This document shows positions 30,274 to 40,555 of a stretch of DNA of 53,808 bases, piece after piece. Under the pieces are notes generated by a model. It was not told where the DNA came from and ran no database searches. It was given only the letters and a program-made list of their open reading frames with translations. Source of the stretch: a virus; the IMG/VR virus record IMGVR_UViG_3300027522_000002, positions 1 through 53,808 of that record; one strand, written 5' to 3'. Positions within the stretch are counted from its first letter, which is position 1. Every line of letters begins with the position of its first letter. A program made the position numbers and the translations under genes.

Positions 30274-30593
30274 ACAGAGATGAAGTCTTAGACTCCGCAA
30301 AAGAGTTGATCAATGGGCAGAGGGCCAAGGATTATGGCGATGCATACGAGAACTTCTCGCGTATTGCTGATGGATGGAATATAATTGTAAGAGAATCACA
30401 GCGCACCCATGGGTTCATTACCCCACAACACGTTGCGCTAATGATGGATTGGATGAAGTCTGCCCGTCTGTTGAATGGCATCGACCATGAGGACTCTTGG
30501 ATCGACAAGTGCGGGTACAGTGCATTGGGTTCAGATTTCTCTGAGCGTGAGGCTAAGATCCTTGAGAGGCTAGGAAAGGTGTTAGCTAAATGA
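30270..30593 (+). CDS. conserved phage protein (DUF6378-like)
   Basis: A 107-residue protein with the block LINGQRAKDYGDAYENFSRIADGW, then TPQHVALMMDWMKSARL and DSWIDKCGYSALG. This pattern is common in phages beside DNA metabolism genes (named DUF6378 as I recall). It is helical; a MazG-like nucleotide role has been suggested for look-alikes but is not established. It is coupled by ATGA overlaps to helicase and polymerase. Confidence 0.75.
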   Translation: MNRDEVLDSAKELINGQRAKDYGDAYENFSRIADGWNIIVRESQRTHGFITPQHVALMMDWMKSARLLNGIDHEDSWIDKCGYSALGSDFSEREAKILERLGKVLAK

Positions 30594-32524
30594 GTCAGAA
30601 GTTTTTGTTTACAGATGATAGTGGTGATTCCAGTGATCTCAATTACCAACTCAAGGGTGAGATGAACGTGATCGAAAGCGATTGGAACATCCCTACGGAG
30701 TTCCCTGACCTTACTGCGTACAAAGAGGTTGCTGTCGATCTGGAAACAAAGGACCCCCACCTGACTACGCTCGGCCCTGGATGGGCTACGAACAACGGAC
30801 ATATCATTGGGATTGCTGTCGCTGCAGGAGAATACAAAGGGTATTTCCCCATGCGGCATGAGAACGGTCACAACATGGACCCGAGGATCACGCTCAAGTG
30901 GATCAAGAAGCAGCTATCTGTCCCTGATATGGACGTGATTATGCACAACGCAACCTATGATGCGGGTTGGTTGAGGGCAGAAGGTGTGGAGATCAAAGGC
31001 CGAATCATTGACACGATGGTTACTGGTGCTTTGGTGGATGAGAACCGCTGGTCCTTTGGCCTCGATGCTATGGCCCGTGACTACGCTGGGGTACGGAAGA
31101 ACGAGCAGTTGCTCAAGGCGGCGGCGGCGGACTTTGGCGTGAACCCTAAGTCGGAGATGTACAAGCTTCCCCCTAAGTTTGTTGGCGCATATGCCGAACA
31201 GGATGCAGTTGCCACGCTCAAGCTTTGGACCGCTCTAAAAGTACGACTCGATCAAGACGAGCTCTGGGACGTTTGGAACATGGAGACAGGGTTGATTCGT
31301 TGTATTCTGGACATGCGTACCAAGGGTGTGCGGGTAGATCTTGATCGAGCGGACCAAAACAAAAAGGCTTTGCAGTCCCAAAGCAAACTTCTTAGGGGGC
31401 TACTGGAGAAAGAAGCTGGTATGGAAGTGGACATCTGGGCGTCTGCGTCTATCCAAAAGATGTTTGATAAGTTGAAGTTGGAATATCCCCGCACAGAGAA
31501 AGGGGCTCCATCGTTTACCAAGAACTTTCTCAATGATCACCCCGAGAAGATTGCCCAGATTCTGGTTAAGCTGCGGGAGTTTGACAAAGCGGACAGCACA
31601 TTTATTGATAGCATTCTTCGCCATGAACACAACGGCAGGATCCACACCGAGTTGCACTCTACGCGAAGAGATGCAGGGGGAACTGTGACGGGTAGATTTT
31701 CATCGTCTAACCCCAATCTTCAGCAGCTTCCGGCGCGTGACCCTGATATCAAGCGGTACATTCGAGGCATCTTTGTACCAGAGGAGGGCCAGAGGTGGGG
31801 ATCGTTTGACTACTCGAGCCAAGAGCCAAGGCTCCTCGTTCACTTCGCCTCGATGATACCGTCCACTATCCGTCATCCAATCGTGGATCAGATCGTGGAA
31901 GAGTTTCACACAGGTGACGTTGATCTTCACCAGATGGTTGCGGACCTTGCGAACATCACTAGGAAGCAAGCGAAGACCGTGAACCTCGGCATTATGTACG
32001 GTATGGGTGTGGCTAAACTGGCCGACCAGCTTGGCATTTCAAAGGAAGACGCTAAGGATTTAATCGGTAGACACCACTCTAAGGTTCCTTTCGTTAAGGG
32101 ATTGGCAGACCTAGCCAGTAAGCAGGGCGAGAAGAACGGGCAGATACGCACTGTAATGGGCCGTAAGTGCCGATTCCATCTTTGGGAGCCTGTCACCTAC
32201 GGAGTAGGCAAGCCACTGCCCTACGAGGAAGCTATGAAGGAGTACGGGGGCCCTGGAGGTAAAGGCATACGCCGAGCGTTCACATACAAGGCTCTGAACA
32301 AGCTTATCCAAGGCTCCGCTGCCGATCAGACTAAGAAGGCAATGCTTGATTGCTACAATGAGGGGCTCACCCCTATGCTAACGGTGCATGACGAGTTATG
32401 TTTTAGTATCGAAAGTGACGAACAAGCTTCGCGGATTAAGGAGATCATGGAGACAGGAATGCCTCTTGCTATCCCATCCAAAATTGACGTTGATATCAAA
32501 GAACACTGGGGAGACATCGAATGA
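30590..32524 (+). CDS. family A DNA polymerase with 3'-5' exonuclease
   Basis: A 644-residue protein. The exonuclease has VDLET (Asp50, Glu52), HNATYD (Asp124) and YAEQD (Asp205). The polymerase has motif A FDYSSQEPR (Asp407), motif B RKQAKTVNLGIMYG at 458-471 and motif C VHDE at 599-602. No 5'-3' exonuclease is present, as in other phage PolA. The residue at E. coli 762 is Leu466. This is the replicative polymerase of the phage. A start at residue 25 (MNVIES) is possible. Confidence 0.95.
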   Translation: MSQKFLFTDDSGDSSDLNYQLKGEMNVIESDWNIPTEFPDLTAYKEVAVDLETKDPHLTTLGPGWATNNGHIIGIAVAAGEYKGYFPMRHENGHNMDPRITLKWIKKQLSVPDMDVIMHNATYDAGWLRAEGVEIKGRIIDTMVTGALVDENRWSFGLDAMARDYAGVRKNEQLLKAAAADFGVNPKSEMYKLPPKFVGAYAEQDAVATLKLWTALKVRLDQDELWDVWNMETGLIRCILDMRTKGVRVDLDRADQNKKALQSQSKLLRGLLEKEAGMEVDIWASASIQKMFDKLKLEYPRTEKGAPSFTKNFLNDHPEKIAQILVKLREFDKADSTFIDSILRHEHNGRIHTELHSTRRDAGGTVTGRFSSSNPNLQQLPARDPDIKRYIRGIFVPEEGQRWGSFDYSSQEPRLLVHFASMIPSTIRHPIVDQIVEEFHTGDVDLHQMVADLANITRKQAKTVNLGIMYGMGVAKLADQLGISKEDAKDLIGRHHSKVPFVKGLADLASKQGEKNGQIRTVMGRKCRFHLWEPVTYGVGKPLPYEEAMKEYGGPGGKGIRRAFTYKALNKLIQGSAADQTKKAMLDCYNEGLTPMLTVHDELCFSIESDEQASRIKEIMETGMPLAIPSKIDVDIKEHWGDIE

Positions 32525-32778
32525 TGGAAATGGAAGACTTCAAAACTATTGGCTTCAAACAAATGCACCAGATGCAAATCGATACACTGATCAACTACAT
32601 CTCTACCACCGTAGAGATTGCCGCGTCACTCGGAGATCAGGCTGTATTGGCTGAAGTTGAGGAAGAGTCAGACGAACTTATTAAAATGTTCGGTGGAAAA
32701 GGACTGTTCGTCACCGTAACAACAGGGGAGCTTGTTGTTCGGGAGATAAACACGCATCCGAATAATGGAAAAAGATAA
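32521..32778 (+). CDS. small protein of unknown function at end of replication operon
   Basis: An 85-residue acidic helical protein starting MMEMEDFKTIGFKQMHQM. Residues 26-60 form a helical bundle, and the last part is strand-like (VTVTTGELVVREI). It starts inside the polymerase stop (ATGA). No known family was recognised. Confidence 0.7.
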   Translation: MMEMEDFKTIGFKQMHQMQIDTLINYISTTVEIAASLGDQAVLAEVEEESDELIKMFGGKGLFVTVTTGELVVREINTHPNNGKR

Positions 32779-32974
32779 CGTAATCCGCCCATGGTGTTGG
32801 TTGCATCCTCTCGACGGCTTCGAGCTCACGCAAGCGGACTTAGTGGAGCAGCAATGGGATACTCTTTTGCACGACGAAGAACAAGCTATCTGGGATCAAT
32901 ACTACAAGCTTGAGGCTCAGAAAGAACTGATCCGACAACAACTGCAGAAGATTACTGATTCAAGAAAGAGTTAG
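32765..32974 (+). CDS. small Trp-rich protein of unknown function
   Basis: A 69-residue protein starting MEKDNVIRPWCWLHPLDG, Trp-rich at first, then a charged helix (WDQYYKLEAQKELIRQQL). It overlaps the gene before by 14 bases and is the last plus-strand gene. Its 3' end overlaps the 3' end of the convergent 1,376-residue gene by 23 bases. No known family was recognised. Confidence 0.65.
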   Translation: MEKDNVIRPWCWLHPLDGFELTQADLVEQQWDTLLHDEEQAIWDQYYKLEAQKELIRQQLQKITDSRKS

Positions 32975-35900
32975 CTGCTCGTTCCGCTGGAGTTCCTCCC
33001 AACAACTCAGGGTTCACGGGCCCTGGGGCTCGGGCTTGAATGATTGGTGAAGCCGCCGGAGTCAAACTCCCCTCCTGTTGAAGGTACGGGTTGACAGGGC
33101 TTGGTGCCTGCGGAGCAAGATCTAAGTATGGATTTGACCTTGTCGGTGGAGCAGGCGGATTAATCTCAACGGGTTTCATCTGCCGATCATCTTCTACCTG
33201 CGGATCCAACGGGCGTCCAAAGTAATTATCCTGCACGTTTTGAATAGCTGCCCTTGGCAAACTATCCAGGGCATCAACTCTCAATAGTTTTTTGTACACG
33301 TCTGGTGTGATTTTAAAGGGCTCGAACTCTCCGCGCATAATTCCTTTGATCCCACCGATGTTGTTCTCTTTAAGAGTCCGGCGAATTTCAGACTCGCTGA
33401 CACCCATGGTCCGAAGGTCTTGGATCATGCGGTAGTAGCCACGGTCATTGCGATACTTGGCGGCGTTAGCGTCTTCATAGCCCTTCAACAGTTGGTCCGG
33501 AGTAACGCCGAAGTCATCTGTCAGGCTGTTGAACATGCGCTTTGAGTCCGTCTGTCCACGTTGAAATCCGTATGCTGCAAACCGAAGGCCCTGCTTTGGG
33601 TCAAACGTTTGTTCCGAAACACCTGTACTAAGTCGAGCTAATTCTTGTTTCCAAGTCCGCTCACGGCCCATCTTATCTTGAGAGGCGATGGCATCGATAC
33701 CAAGTCCGTCACCCGCAACGCCGCGCAAGAAACGGCTGGCTTCGATTTTACCACCGGATATATCCGCCGCCGCCAGAACGTTTGGAATCATTGTGTTTGC
33801 CACATGCCCTGCCATCTTAAACAGCTTTGTGGCACCATCGTCCTTTGGATTATAAACTTGCGCCCCAGTTGATGTGCGTCCGCCACGGTATGTGATATCT
33901 AAAAGAGCATCTGTTAGCATGGCTTCGTCTAAGAACGGAGCAAACGCTTCGCCCAAGGTGCCAAATCCTACGTCCACAATAAATTGATCGAGGTCCTTTC
34001 CCTCTGCCCTAGCGGCATCAAATTCTGTAATGGCACGGTTGGCAAACCGAGACAGCACATCGTAAGGGTTCGAGGTACTGTAGTTGATGTATTTAATTTC
34101 CCCGTCTTTTGTTTTTCCCGTAGGAATCAAGGTTGCGCCCTTCATCCAAGGAGCAGCAAAGGATCTCTTAAGGGCTTCCATTTCTTCTCGAGTCACGTCT
34201 GAAATTGCATACGCGCCTTCCAGTACCGCAGCGGGAACAATCGCCGTTGTAGTAGCAAAGCCCAACAAACGCTGTTTGCCTCGTCTTTGAACGGCCTCAA
34301 TCGGAGAGGCCATATCGTCCAGACCCTGCCTCACAATGTTAAAACTTGTACGATACATCTCTGCAGGGAACGTGATGAAGTTACCAAACGGAAGCTTACG
34401 CCCCAACTTAATGAACTCAGACGCACCCTTGTTGTAGTTTGGCACAGTGTCCCGCACGATCTGTGACGCTCGGGTCTTGATAAGATCATCAATGTCCGCC
34501 GTTCCAGACCGTATCAATTGTTTTGCTTCGATTGAAACATCGTCCATGTTCTTGGTCAGGTACTTAATCTTGTCAGCCTCTGACGCACCGTCCAGCATGT
34601 GCCGTATCTTGGCTTGCTCCGAATGGTACGAGAAGTATTTCCAAATATCATCCGACCCTTGGTAGGCTTTCTCAAAACCCGCCGCAACTTTGCCGACACT
34701 TTTTGCCAGCTTACTGTCTACGGGCTTGCCTCTGACAGCCTCAATGAAGTTCTTTGGCCGAGGTTCTGCAGCGTTAGAGTACCCAATACCTTTGCTTAAC
34801 TGGTCTTGGATCTCCCTTAACTCTGCATTTGTTCCCAAGACTCCACGCCGTTGTGCGTCAGCTAGGTCATCAAATACAGCTTCACTGCCTTTGTTAAAGA
34901 TATCCGATGTGACCGCAGTCACAGCATCTTTGAAGTTGCTGCCTCTGCCAAGGCCCGGCCAATTACCGTTAGCCGTTGCAAAAGCAACAGCCGTTGTAAA
35001 GTTTCGTACCTGAGTGATGGGAGACAGAACAGTCTTGGCGTATTGAGATAAACCTTTACCCTTCAACGCTACACCTAAACCACCTCGCAAGAGTTCAACC
35101 CCAAAGTTTGACTCGCCCATAATTTGGTTGGTCAAATCTTTGTAAATTTGTTTTGGAACGTAGTGTCCGTCCAAGCTGCCCCAGCCTGTTCGCCCAATAA
35201 GCTTTTCTACTTGATCTGCGTCCTTGCCTACGGCTCCGACAACACTTGCTGCGCCGTCATCTCCGCCCAATTTAACATAGCCACGGCGAACTAATTCTTT
35301 TTTCTGTGCCGCACTAAGGTCCGCTCCGTCACGAAAGAACTTTCCAATGCCTGTGTTTGTTTTAGCCATCTTAGCGACAGTGCCGAAGTAATCATCAATG
35401 GCGTTGAACTGAGCAAGGTCGGCAACAGTGCCAAGGACAGCGGCCCGTGGATCATCGATCTCTCCAAGAAGAGCGCGAAGCTGTGGGGCTATCTTTTCCC
35501 TGGTAATGAACATGCCTGTGTCCAAACGGTCCTTCGCCACAAAGCCACCCTTTAGCTTTTCGTTTTTCTTCAAGGCGTATTTGTTCAAGAACCCTTCCCG
35601 AGCCATCTTAACTACAGTGTCGGTGGGACTGCCTCGTACTATAATTTTCTGTTTGTCCCCCGTCCCCGAACGAGCCAGACCATTTGATCGCAGGAACTGA
35701 TCGTTGAATACGTTATCAACGTCCGCTCGAGCCAGAGCGGAAAGCTCTTTCCCGATTAAGTTTTTGTTTCTCCGGAAGAAACCGTCTGCTACTCTAAGGG
35801 TCTTCTCATCAGGGACATACTTCGCATCCTCAAAGATTTTATAACGCCGACGAACGTAGCTTCCCAGCCCGTCTTGAATAACGTCCTTAATCATACGACC

Positions 35901-37082
35901 ATCTTTGGTCATAAAATTGTTATCACTTAGGAACTTACTGTCCAAAACACCTTGGCTCAGTGTGTCCACATGCTGGCGAATCTCAACTGCATCCCGTCTG
36001 ATCTCTCTTGGGAGAGCTCTTAATGCCGTAGCCTTGTCCGCAGGGTCCGCGATGCGTAGGAAATCCAACACTTTGTTAAGGGCGTTTGCTTTCTCTAACG
36101 AACCACCGTCCGGCAAAGACTTCATAGTTTTGTCCAGAGACTTCTCTATCTTGTTCATCATCCGCCCAGCTTTATCCAAGTCAGGCTTGATCTGTCCGTC
36201 CAGCAACAAACGTTTGTCTGCAATTTGTTCCGGAGTAGCACCGCGATATCTAGTAAAGACAACCGCGTCCGCAATACCTTTTTGGAACCCAGACAGGTCA
36301 TCTCCCGGTGCGTTCAATGTGCGTTTGTCCACCAGATCATCGAAATACTTACCCGCTGCGTCAATCTTTTTCTTGGTTCCCGCTGCAATATCCTTAGAAA
36401 CCTTTGCATCACCAATAGTTTTACCCGCCGCAGACAACCCACCTTGGATTGCCCCGCCAACAACACCAGCTTCTGCCAAGACCTTTAGGCGGTTTCCTGC
36501 CCGAGCAAGAGATTTCTCAGTGCCTTCCAGACCGATGAGATCTGTAGTTTGAGTAGGTCCTGCCTCGACCCAATCACCAATGGTGGTTGAGTTATCACCG
36601 GACACGGCCATTTCTATGCCAGCAACTGCGCCAAGTTCCCTCAGTGCAAGGTTAGTGCGCTCAGTCTTAGAAAGCTTGCCTGTCTTACCAGCAAGCTGAC
36701 GAGCTTTCATAAATCCTTTGCCGACTTTGCCAGCAATACCAACACCTGGAACAACAAACTGTGTTATTACTTCTGCACCAACACCAGCAATACCCTCGGG
36801 ATCAAAACCCGCCAAGTCTCGTAGGTACTCAGCCTTTTCGGTTACACTGTCTGTGTAGTTAGTGCCTGCAACAAGGTCCACGCCAAGTGTTCCAAGGCCA
36901 ATCACACCTTCACCGATGCCGATCAACCCAGAGCCAACGCCCTCGAACACTTCACGGCCTATGGAACCTTCCATGAACTGTTCTCTATTACGCCCAGTTT
37001 CTTCTTCCGGCTGTAGATAAGGGTTAGAATTTTCAACAGGGGCTTGGGGTTTGTCCAAGTCTAGGTAAGGATTAGTAGCCAT
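32952..37082 (-). CDS. large internal virion protein (putative)
   Basis: A 1,376-residue protein, basic and helical over most of its length. A hydrophobic Gly/Ala-rich region at about 45-130 could enter membranes. The ends carry the same motif pair: NPYLDL at 4-9 and NPYLQ at 20-24, and again NPYLDL at 1317-1322 and NPYLQ at 1331-1335, with NPELL at 1357. No enzyme motif was seen. It is the last late gene of its operon, with three other virion proteins before it. Role in DNA ejection is inferred from size and position. Confidence 0.75.
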   Translation of the reverse strand: MATNPYLDLDKPQAPVENSNPYLQPEEETGRNREQFMEGSIGREVFEGVGSGLIGIGEGVIGLGTLGVDLVAGTNYTDSVTEKAEYLRDLAGFDPEGIAGVGAEVITQFVVPGVGIAGKVGKGFMKARQLAGKTGKLSKTERTNLALRELGAVAGIEMAVSGDNSTTIGDWVEAGPTQTTDLIGLEGTEKSLARAGNRLKVLAEAGVVGGAIQGGLSAAGKTIGDAKVSKDIAAGTKKKIDAAGKYFDDLVDKRTLNAPGDDLSGFQKGIADAVVFTRYRGATPEQIADKRLLLDGQIKPDLDKAGRMMNKIEKSLDKTMKSLPDGGSLEKANALNKVLDFLRIADPADKATALRALPREIRRDAVEIRQHVDTLSQGVLDSKFLSDNNFMTKDGRMIKDVIQDGLGSYVRRRYKIFEDAKYVPDEKTLRVADGFFRRNKNLIGKELSALARADVDNVFNDQFLRSNGLARSGTGDKQKIIVRGSPTDTVVKMAREGFLNKYALKKNEKLKGGFVAKDRLDTGMFITREKIAPQLRALLGEIDDPRAAVLGTVADLAQFNAIDDYFGTVAKMAKTNTGIGKFFRDGADLSAAQKKELVRRGYVKLGGDDGAASVVGAVGKDADQVEKLIGRTGWGSLDGHYVPKQIYKDLTNQIMGESNFGVELLRGGLGVALKGKGLSQYAKTVLSPITQVRNFTTAVAFATANGNWPGLGRGSNFKDAVTAVTSDIFNKGSEAVFDDLADAQRRGVLGTNAELREIQDQLSKGIGYSNAAEPRPKNFIEAVRGKPVDSKLAKSVGKVAAGFEKAYQGSDDIWKYFSYHSEQAKIRHMLDGASEADKIKYLTKNMDDVSIEAKQLIRSGTADIDDLIKTRASQIVRDTVPNYNKGASEFIKLGRKLPFGNFITFPAEMYRTSFNIVRQGLDDMASPIEAVQRRGKQRLLGFATTTAIVPAAVLEGAYAISDVTREEMEALKRSFAAPWMKGATLIPTGKTKDGEIKYINYSTSNPYDVLSRFANRAITEFDAARAEGKDLDQFIVDVGFGTLGEAFAPFLDEAMLTDALLDITYRGGRTSTGAQVYNPKDDGATKLFKMAGHVANTMIPNVLAAADISGGKIEASRFLRGVAGDGLGIDAIASQDKMGRERTWKQELARLSTGVSEQTFDPKQGLRFAAYGFQRGQTDSKRMFNSLTDDFGVTPDQLLKGYEDANAAKYRNDRGYYRMIQDLRTMGVSESEIRRTLKENNIGGIKGIMRGEFEPFKITPDVYKKLLRVDALDSLPRAAIQNVQDNYFGRPLDPQVEDDRQMKPVEINPPAPPTRSNPYLDLAPQAPSPVNPYLQQEGSLTPAASPIIQARAPGPVNPELLGGTPAERAANSFLNQ

Positions 37083-38129
<1,047 letters not shown>

Positions 38130-38137
38130 GACTATCC

Positions 38138-39349
38138 TTACCTGAGAGCACCAAGCCCACCGAAAATGTTCCCTTGCCCTTGTGCGCCACCGTAAATATT
38201 AGCTCCCGCCATAACATTTGACATGGGGCTGGCCTGTGGTGTTGCTGCTGCAGCGAGAGAGGTTCCGCTGGATGGTACGCCGGACAAGACATCTCTCATG
38301 TAAGAGAACCGTGAGAAGGGCTCGTAAGCTTCTTCTAGTTGTCCAGCACGTTGCACATCGTATTCTTTTTGTAGTTGGTTTTGTTCTAGCTGACCAACGT
38401 TAAACAAAGAGTTTATGTCCGTCATGCCCAAACTTTGAGTTGCCTCTCCTAAAGCCCCGATGCCTGTGCCTAAACCTTGGAACAGTTGGCCTGCATTTTG
38501 ACCTCTTTTCTGTTGGTTTTCAAAAGCACTCTGCGCTTGATTCTGTGCTCCGGTATACGCTGCGGAACGAAGCTGAGATCCAGTACGAGCTTTTTGATCA
38601 ATGAGGTTTCGTTGTAACTCGGACTCTTGAAGGGCCTGACGAGATCCGCCAAACGCTCCTGCACCAACAGACTGTGCGCGTTGCCCAACATTCTCTATTG
38701 CGCCAGCACGATCAATGTCAGCATAGGTCGCGTCGATAACGTCCTCAACAAAGGGGTCGTAGAAATCTTTGTAGCCGCCTGTGCGAACAGGATTGCCTTG
38801 ATCATCGAGCCGAGGAGTTCGGACAACTTCCCCTGTCGCAGGGTCAACCGATTCGTCGTATTGAATCTGACCAAGAGGGTCGTATTGAGCGGTGCTTGCG
38901 TCTAAAGAAGCAATGCCTTTGTCATAAGTGCTTTCAGCTTTATCAAGGTAATCTTTGTATGCCCCAATGCCACTCTCGTATACAACCTCCCCCGTCTCAG
39001 GGTCGGTGTATCCGGTCATACGGCGAAGAGCTTCAGTCTGTGCGTCTGTAAAACGCATAACATCTGGAGCAGCAACGCCGCCCTCAGTTCCCTCAATCGG
39101 AGTTCCGTACTGATCCGTCTTCGCCAAAGAAACATCCGAAGTAAAACCGCCGCCATCAGCGGCCTCGTACATAGGATTGCCTTCTTCATCTAAAACCGGA
39201 TTGCCAAACAAAGGAGATTGTGAAGCTATGCCTGAGACTTCGCCCGTGGTTTCATCTGTCTGATAGATGTTTGCCAAAAGATCTTTAAGATACTTCTCCT
39301 GATACTCAGGTAGAAGATTCATACTCTTGGTGATATACTCTTCGGCCAT
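38138..39349 (-). CDS. virion structural protein
   Basis: A 403-residue protein starting MAEEYITKSMNLLPEYQEKY. It has repeated Pro-x-Thr-Gly-Glu turns (DPETGEVV, DPATGEVV) and a Gln/Ala-rich helical part, AGAFGGSRQALQESELQRN. The end is Gly/Ala-rich. Proteins of this type lie in the tail/internal region of many marine podoviruses. No enzyme motif was seen. It lies 5 bases after the Gly-rich 257-residue protein. Confidence 0.7.
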   Translation of the reverse strand: MAEEYITKSMNLLPEYQEKYLKDLLANIYQTDETTGEVSGIASQSPLFGNPVLDEEGNPMYEAADGGGFTSDVSLAKTDQYGTPIEGTEGGVAAPDVMRFTDAQTEALRRMTGYTDPETGEVVYESGIGAYKDYLDKAESTYDKGIASLDASTAQYDPLGQIQYDESVDPATGEVVRTPRLDDQGNPVRTGGYKDFYDPFVEDVIDATYADIDRAGAIENVGQRAQSVGAGAFGGSRQALQESELQRNLIDQKARTGSQLRSAAYTGAQNQAQSAFENQQKRGQNAGQLFQGLGTGIGALGEATQSLGMTDINSLFNVGQLEQNQLQKEYDVQRAGQLEEAYEPFSRFSYMRDVLSGVPSSGTSLAAAATPQASPMSNVMAGANIYGGAQGQGNIFGGLGALR

Positions 39350-39354
39350 TAGGT

Positions 39355-40128
39355 TTATGCCCTCCGCTCGAATTGGTTCATCATTTCGTACATTTTAGCT
39401 GCGCCAGCACCACGATTACCGCTGCCAGCACCCTTGACTGCGTCTGCCGTCATAACAAACTCTCCGTCTGAAAGCCTAGCCTCTTGAACGGGGCCACCGT
39501 TTTGGTAAATAGTCGCAGGAATGGAATCACTGGTCCCCGTTCCGGGGCCCTCGATCATACCGCCCATGGCTCGAGTCTGGACTCTTGGAGTACCTGGGAC
39601 CGCTGTCCCTTTGTAATCAGGGCGTCTTTCGCCTGTGTTGTACTGAGCTAATTCTGTGTCGGACATAAGGTTCTCGAACCGAGGTCGGCGTTGTTGATAC
39701 AACATCTCTCTCATTATCCCACCCATGATCGGATTTGTTTGCCCGTTGGCGTCACTAATTCCAATGCCCTGCATTAAGTTCTGAGCTAGACCGCCCTGCA
39801 TTGGACCGAAACTACCGCCCGTGCCACCGCCCGTGCCACCGCCCGTGCTTGCTATTGTACTCATAGGGCCACCCATGCCGCCCATGGATCCACCGAACAA
39901 CGAAGCAATCCCCGCCGCTTGGTTGTTCCCACCACCGCCAAGAACGTTTCCTATCATGCCAGCCTGACCCATGGTCCCTGCTGTTATCGCGTTGCCTATA
40001 CCTGATTTAAACGCATCAGACATTGACCCGCCTTCTCCCAAGGACCCAATGCCGCCACCAATAGCGGCCCCCATAGGACCACCAACCGCCATGCCTACAA
40101 GACCACCTAACGAAGATAAAAGACCCAT
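39355..40128 (-). CDS. Gly-rich virion protein with C-terminal GPGTGTSDSIPA motif
   Basis: A 257-residue protein from ATG at 40128 (a TTG two codons upstream is less likely). The first 140 residues are Gly/Met-rich with a long hydrophobic start. The C-terminus has GPGTGTSDSIPATIY, then LSDGEFVMTADAVKGAG, a block that recurs at the ends of virion proteins in many phages. The ATG overlaps the stop of a 12-codon upstream frame (TAATG). Function in the particle is unknown. Confidence 0.75.
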   Translation of the reverse strand: MGLLSSLGGLVGMAVGGPMGAAIGGGIGSLGEGGSMSDAFKSGIGNAITAGTMGQAGMIGNVLGGGGNNQAAGIASLFGGSMGGMGGPMSTIASTGGGTGGGTGGSFGPMQGGLAQNLMQGIGISDANGQTNPIMGGIMREMLYQQRRPRFENLMSDTELAQYNTGERRPDYKGTAVPGTPRVQTRAMGGMIEGPGTGTSDSIPATIYQNGGPVQEARLSDGEFVMTADAVKGAGSGNRGAGAAKMYEMMNQFERRA

Positions 40129-40166
40129 TACCAATTACCCCCGCCGTTTTTGTTTTCATTTGCCAT
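40128..40166 (-). CDS. 12-residue leader peptide (possible)
   Basis: ATG at 40166 preceded by a strong CAGGAGAAACCT ribosome site opens a 12-codon frame encoding MANENKNGGGNW. Its stop overlaps the ATG of the Gly-rich protein (TAATG). The downstream gene has a poorer site of its own, so translation may be fed through this mini-frame. It could also be a chance frame. Confidence 0.45.
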   Translation of the reverse strand: MANENKNGGGNW

Positions 40167-40240
40167 TAGGTTTCTCCTGAGATAGCTTATACTTCGTTTT
40201 TCCGCCCCTGTCCAAGCCAAAACTTGATTTAAACTTATGG

Positions 40241-40555
40241 TCACGATATGCTCACGGTAACCGCCCCCACTCCACCCGTCGAAAATATCCCCAATAAGTT
40301 AGGTTGGTTCGCTGTTGTTATCTTAACAACTCCCATTGTTCCCGCCGCATCTCTGTATTGAAACAAGGATCCAACCTCCAACCCTTGGTCACTTAAAGGC
40401 AAGTCCGTAAGGACAAGGCGAGTGTTCCGCCCTTCCCCTGGGTTCTGCATTTGCTCCAAATACAAAGAAAACGAAAGCACAACTTGCTCCATGTATCCTT
40501 TGTTATACGTTTCCGGCGCAGTAGGAAAAAACGGTTTAATTAAATTCCTAGACAT
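40241..40555 (-). CDS. small virion-region protein
   Basis: A 104-residue beta-rich protein starting MSRNLIKPFFPTAPETYNKG. Its start overlaps the nozzle gene stop (TAATG). Proteins of this size after a nozzle gene are common in marine phages. No motif was recognised; a minor tail role is inferred. Confidence 0.65.
   Translation of the reverse strand: MSRNLIKPFFPTAPETYNKGYMEQVVLSFSLYLEQMQNPGEGRNTRLVLTDLPLSDQGLEVGSLFQYRDAAGTMGVVKITTANQPNLLGIFSTGGVGAVTVSIS

Noticed and set aside
35905-36552. 215-codon plus-strand frame opposite the 1,376-residue gene
   Set aside because: No ribosome site or motif, and fully opposite a coherent long gene.
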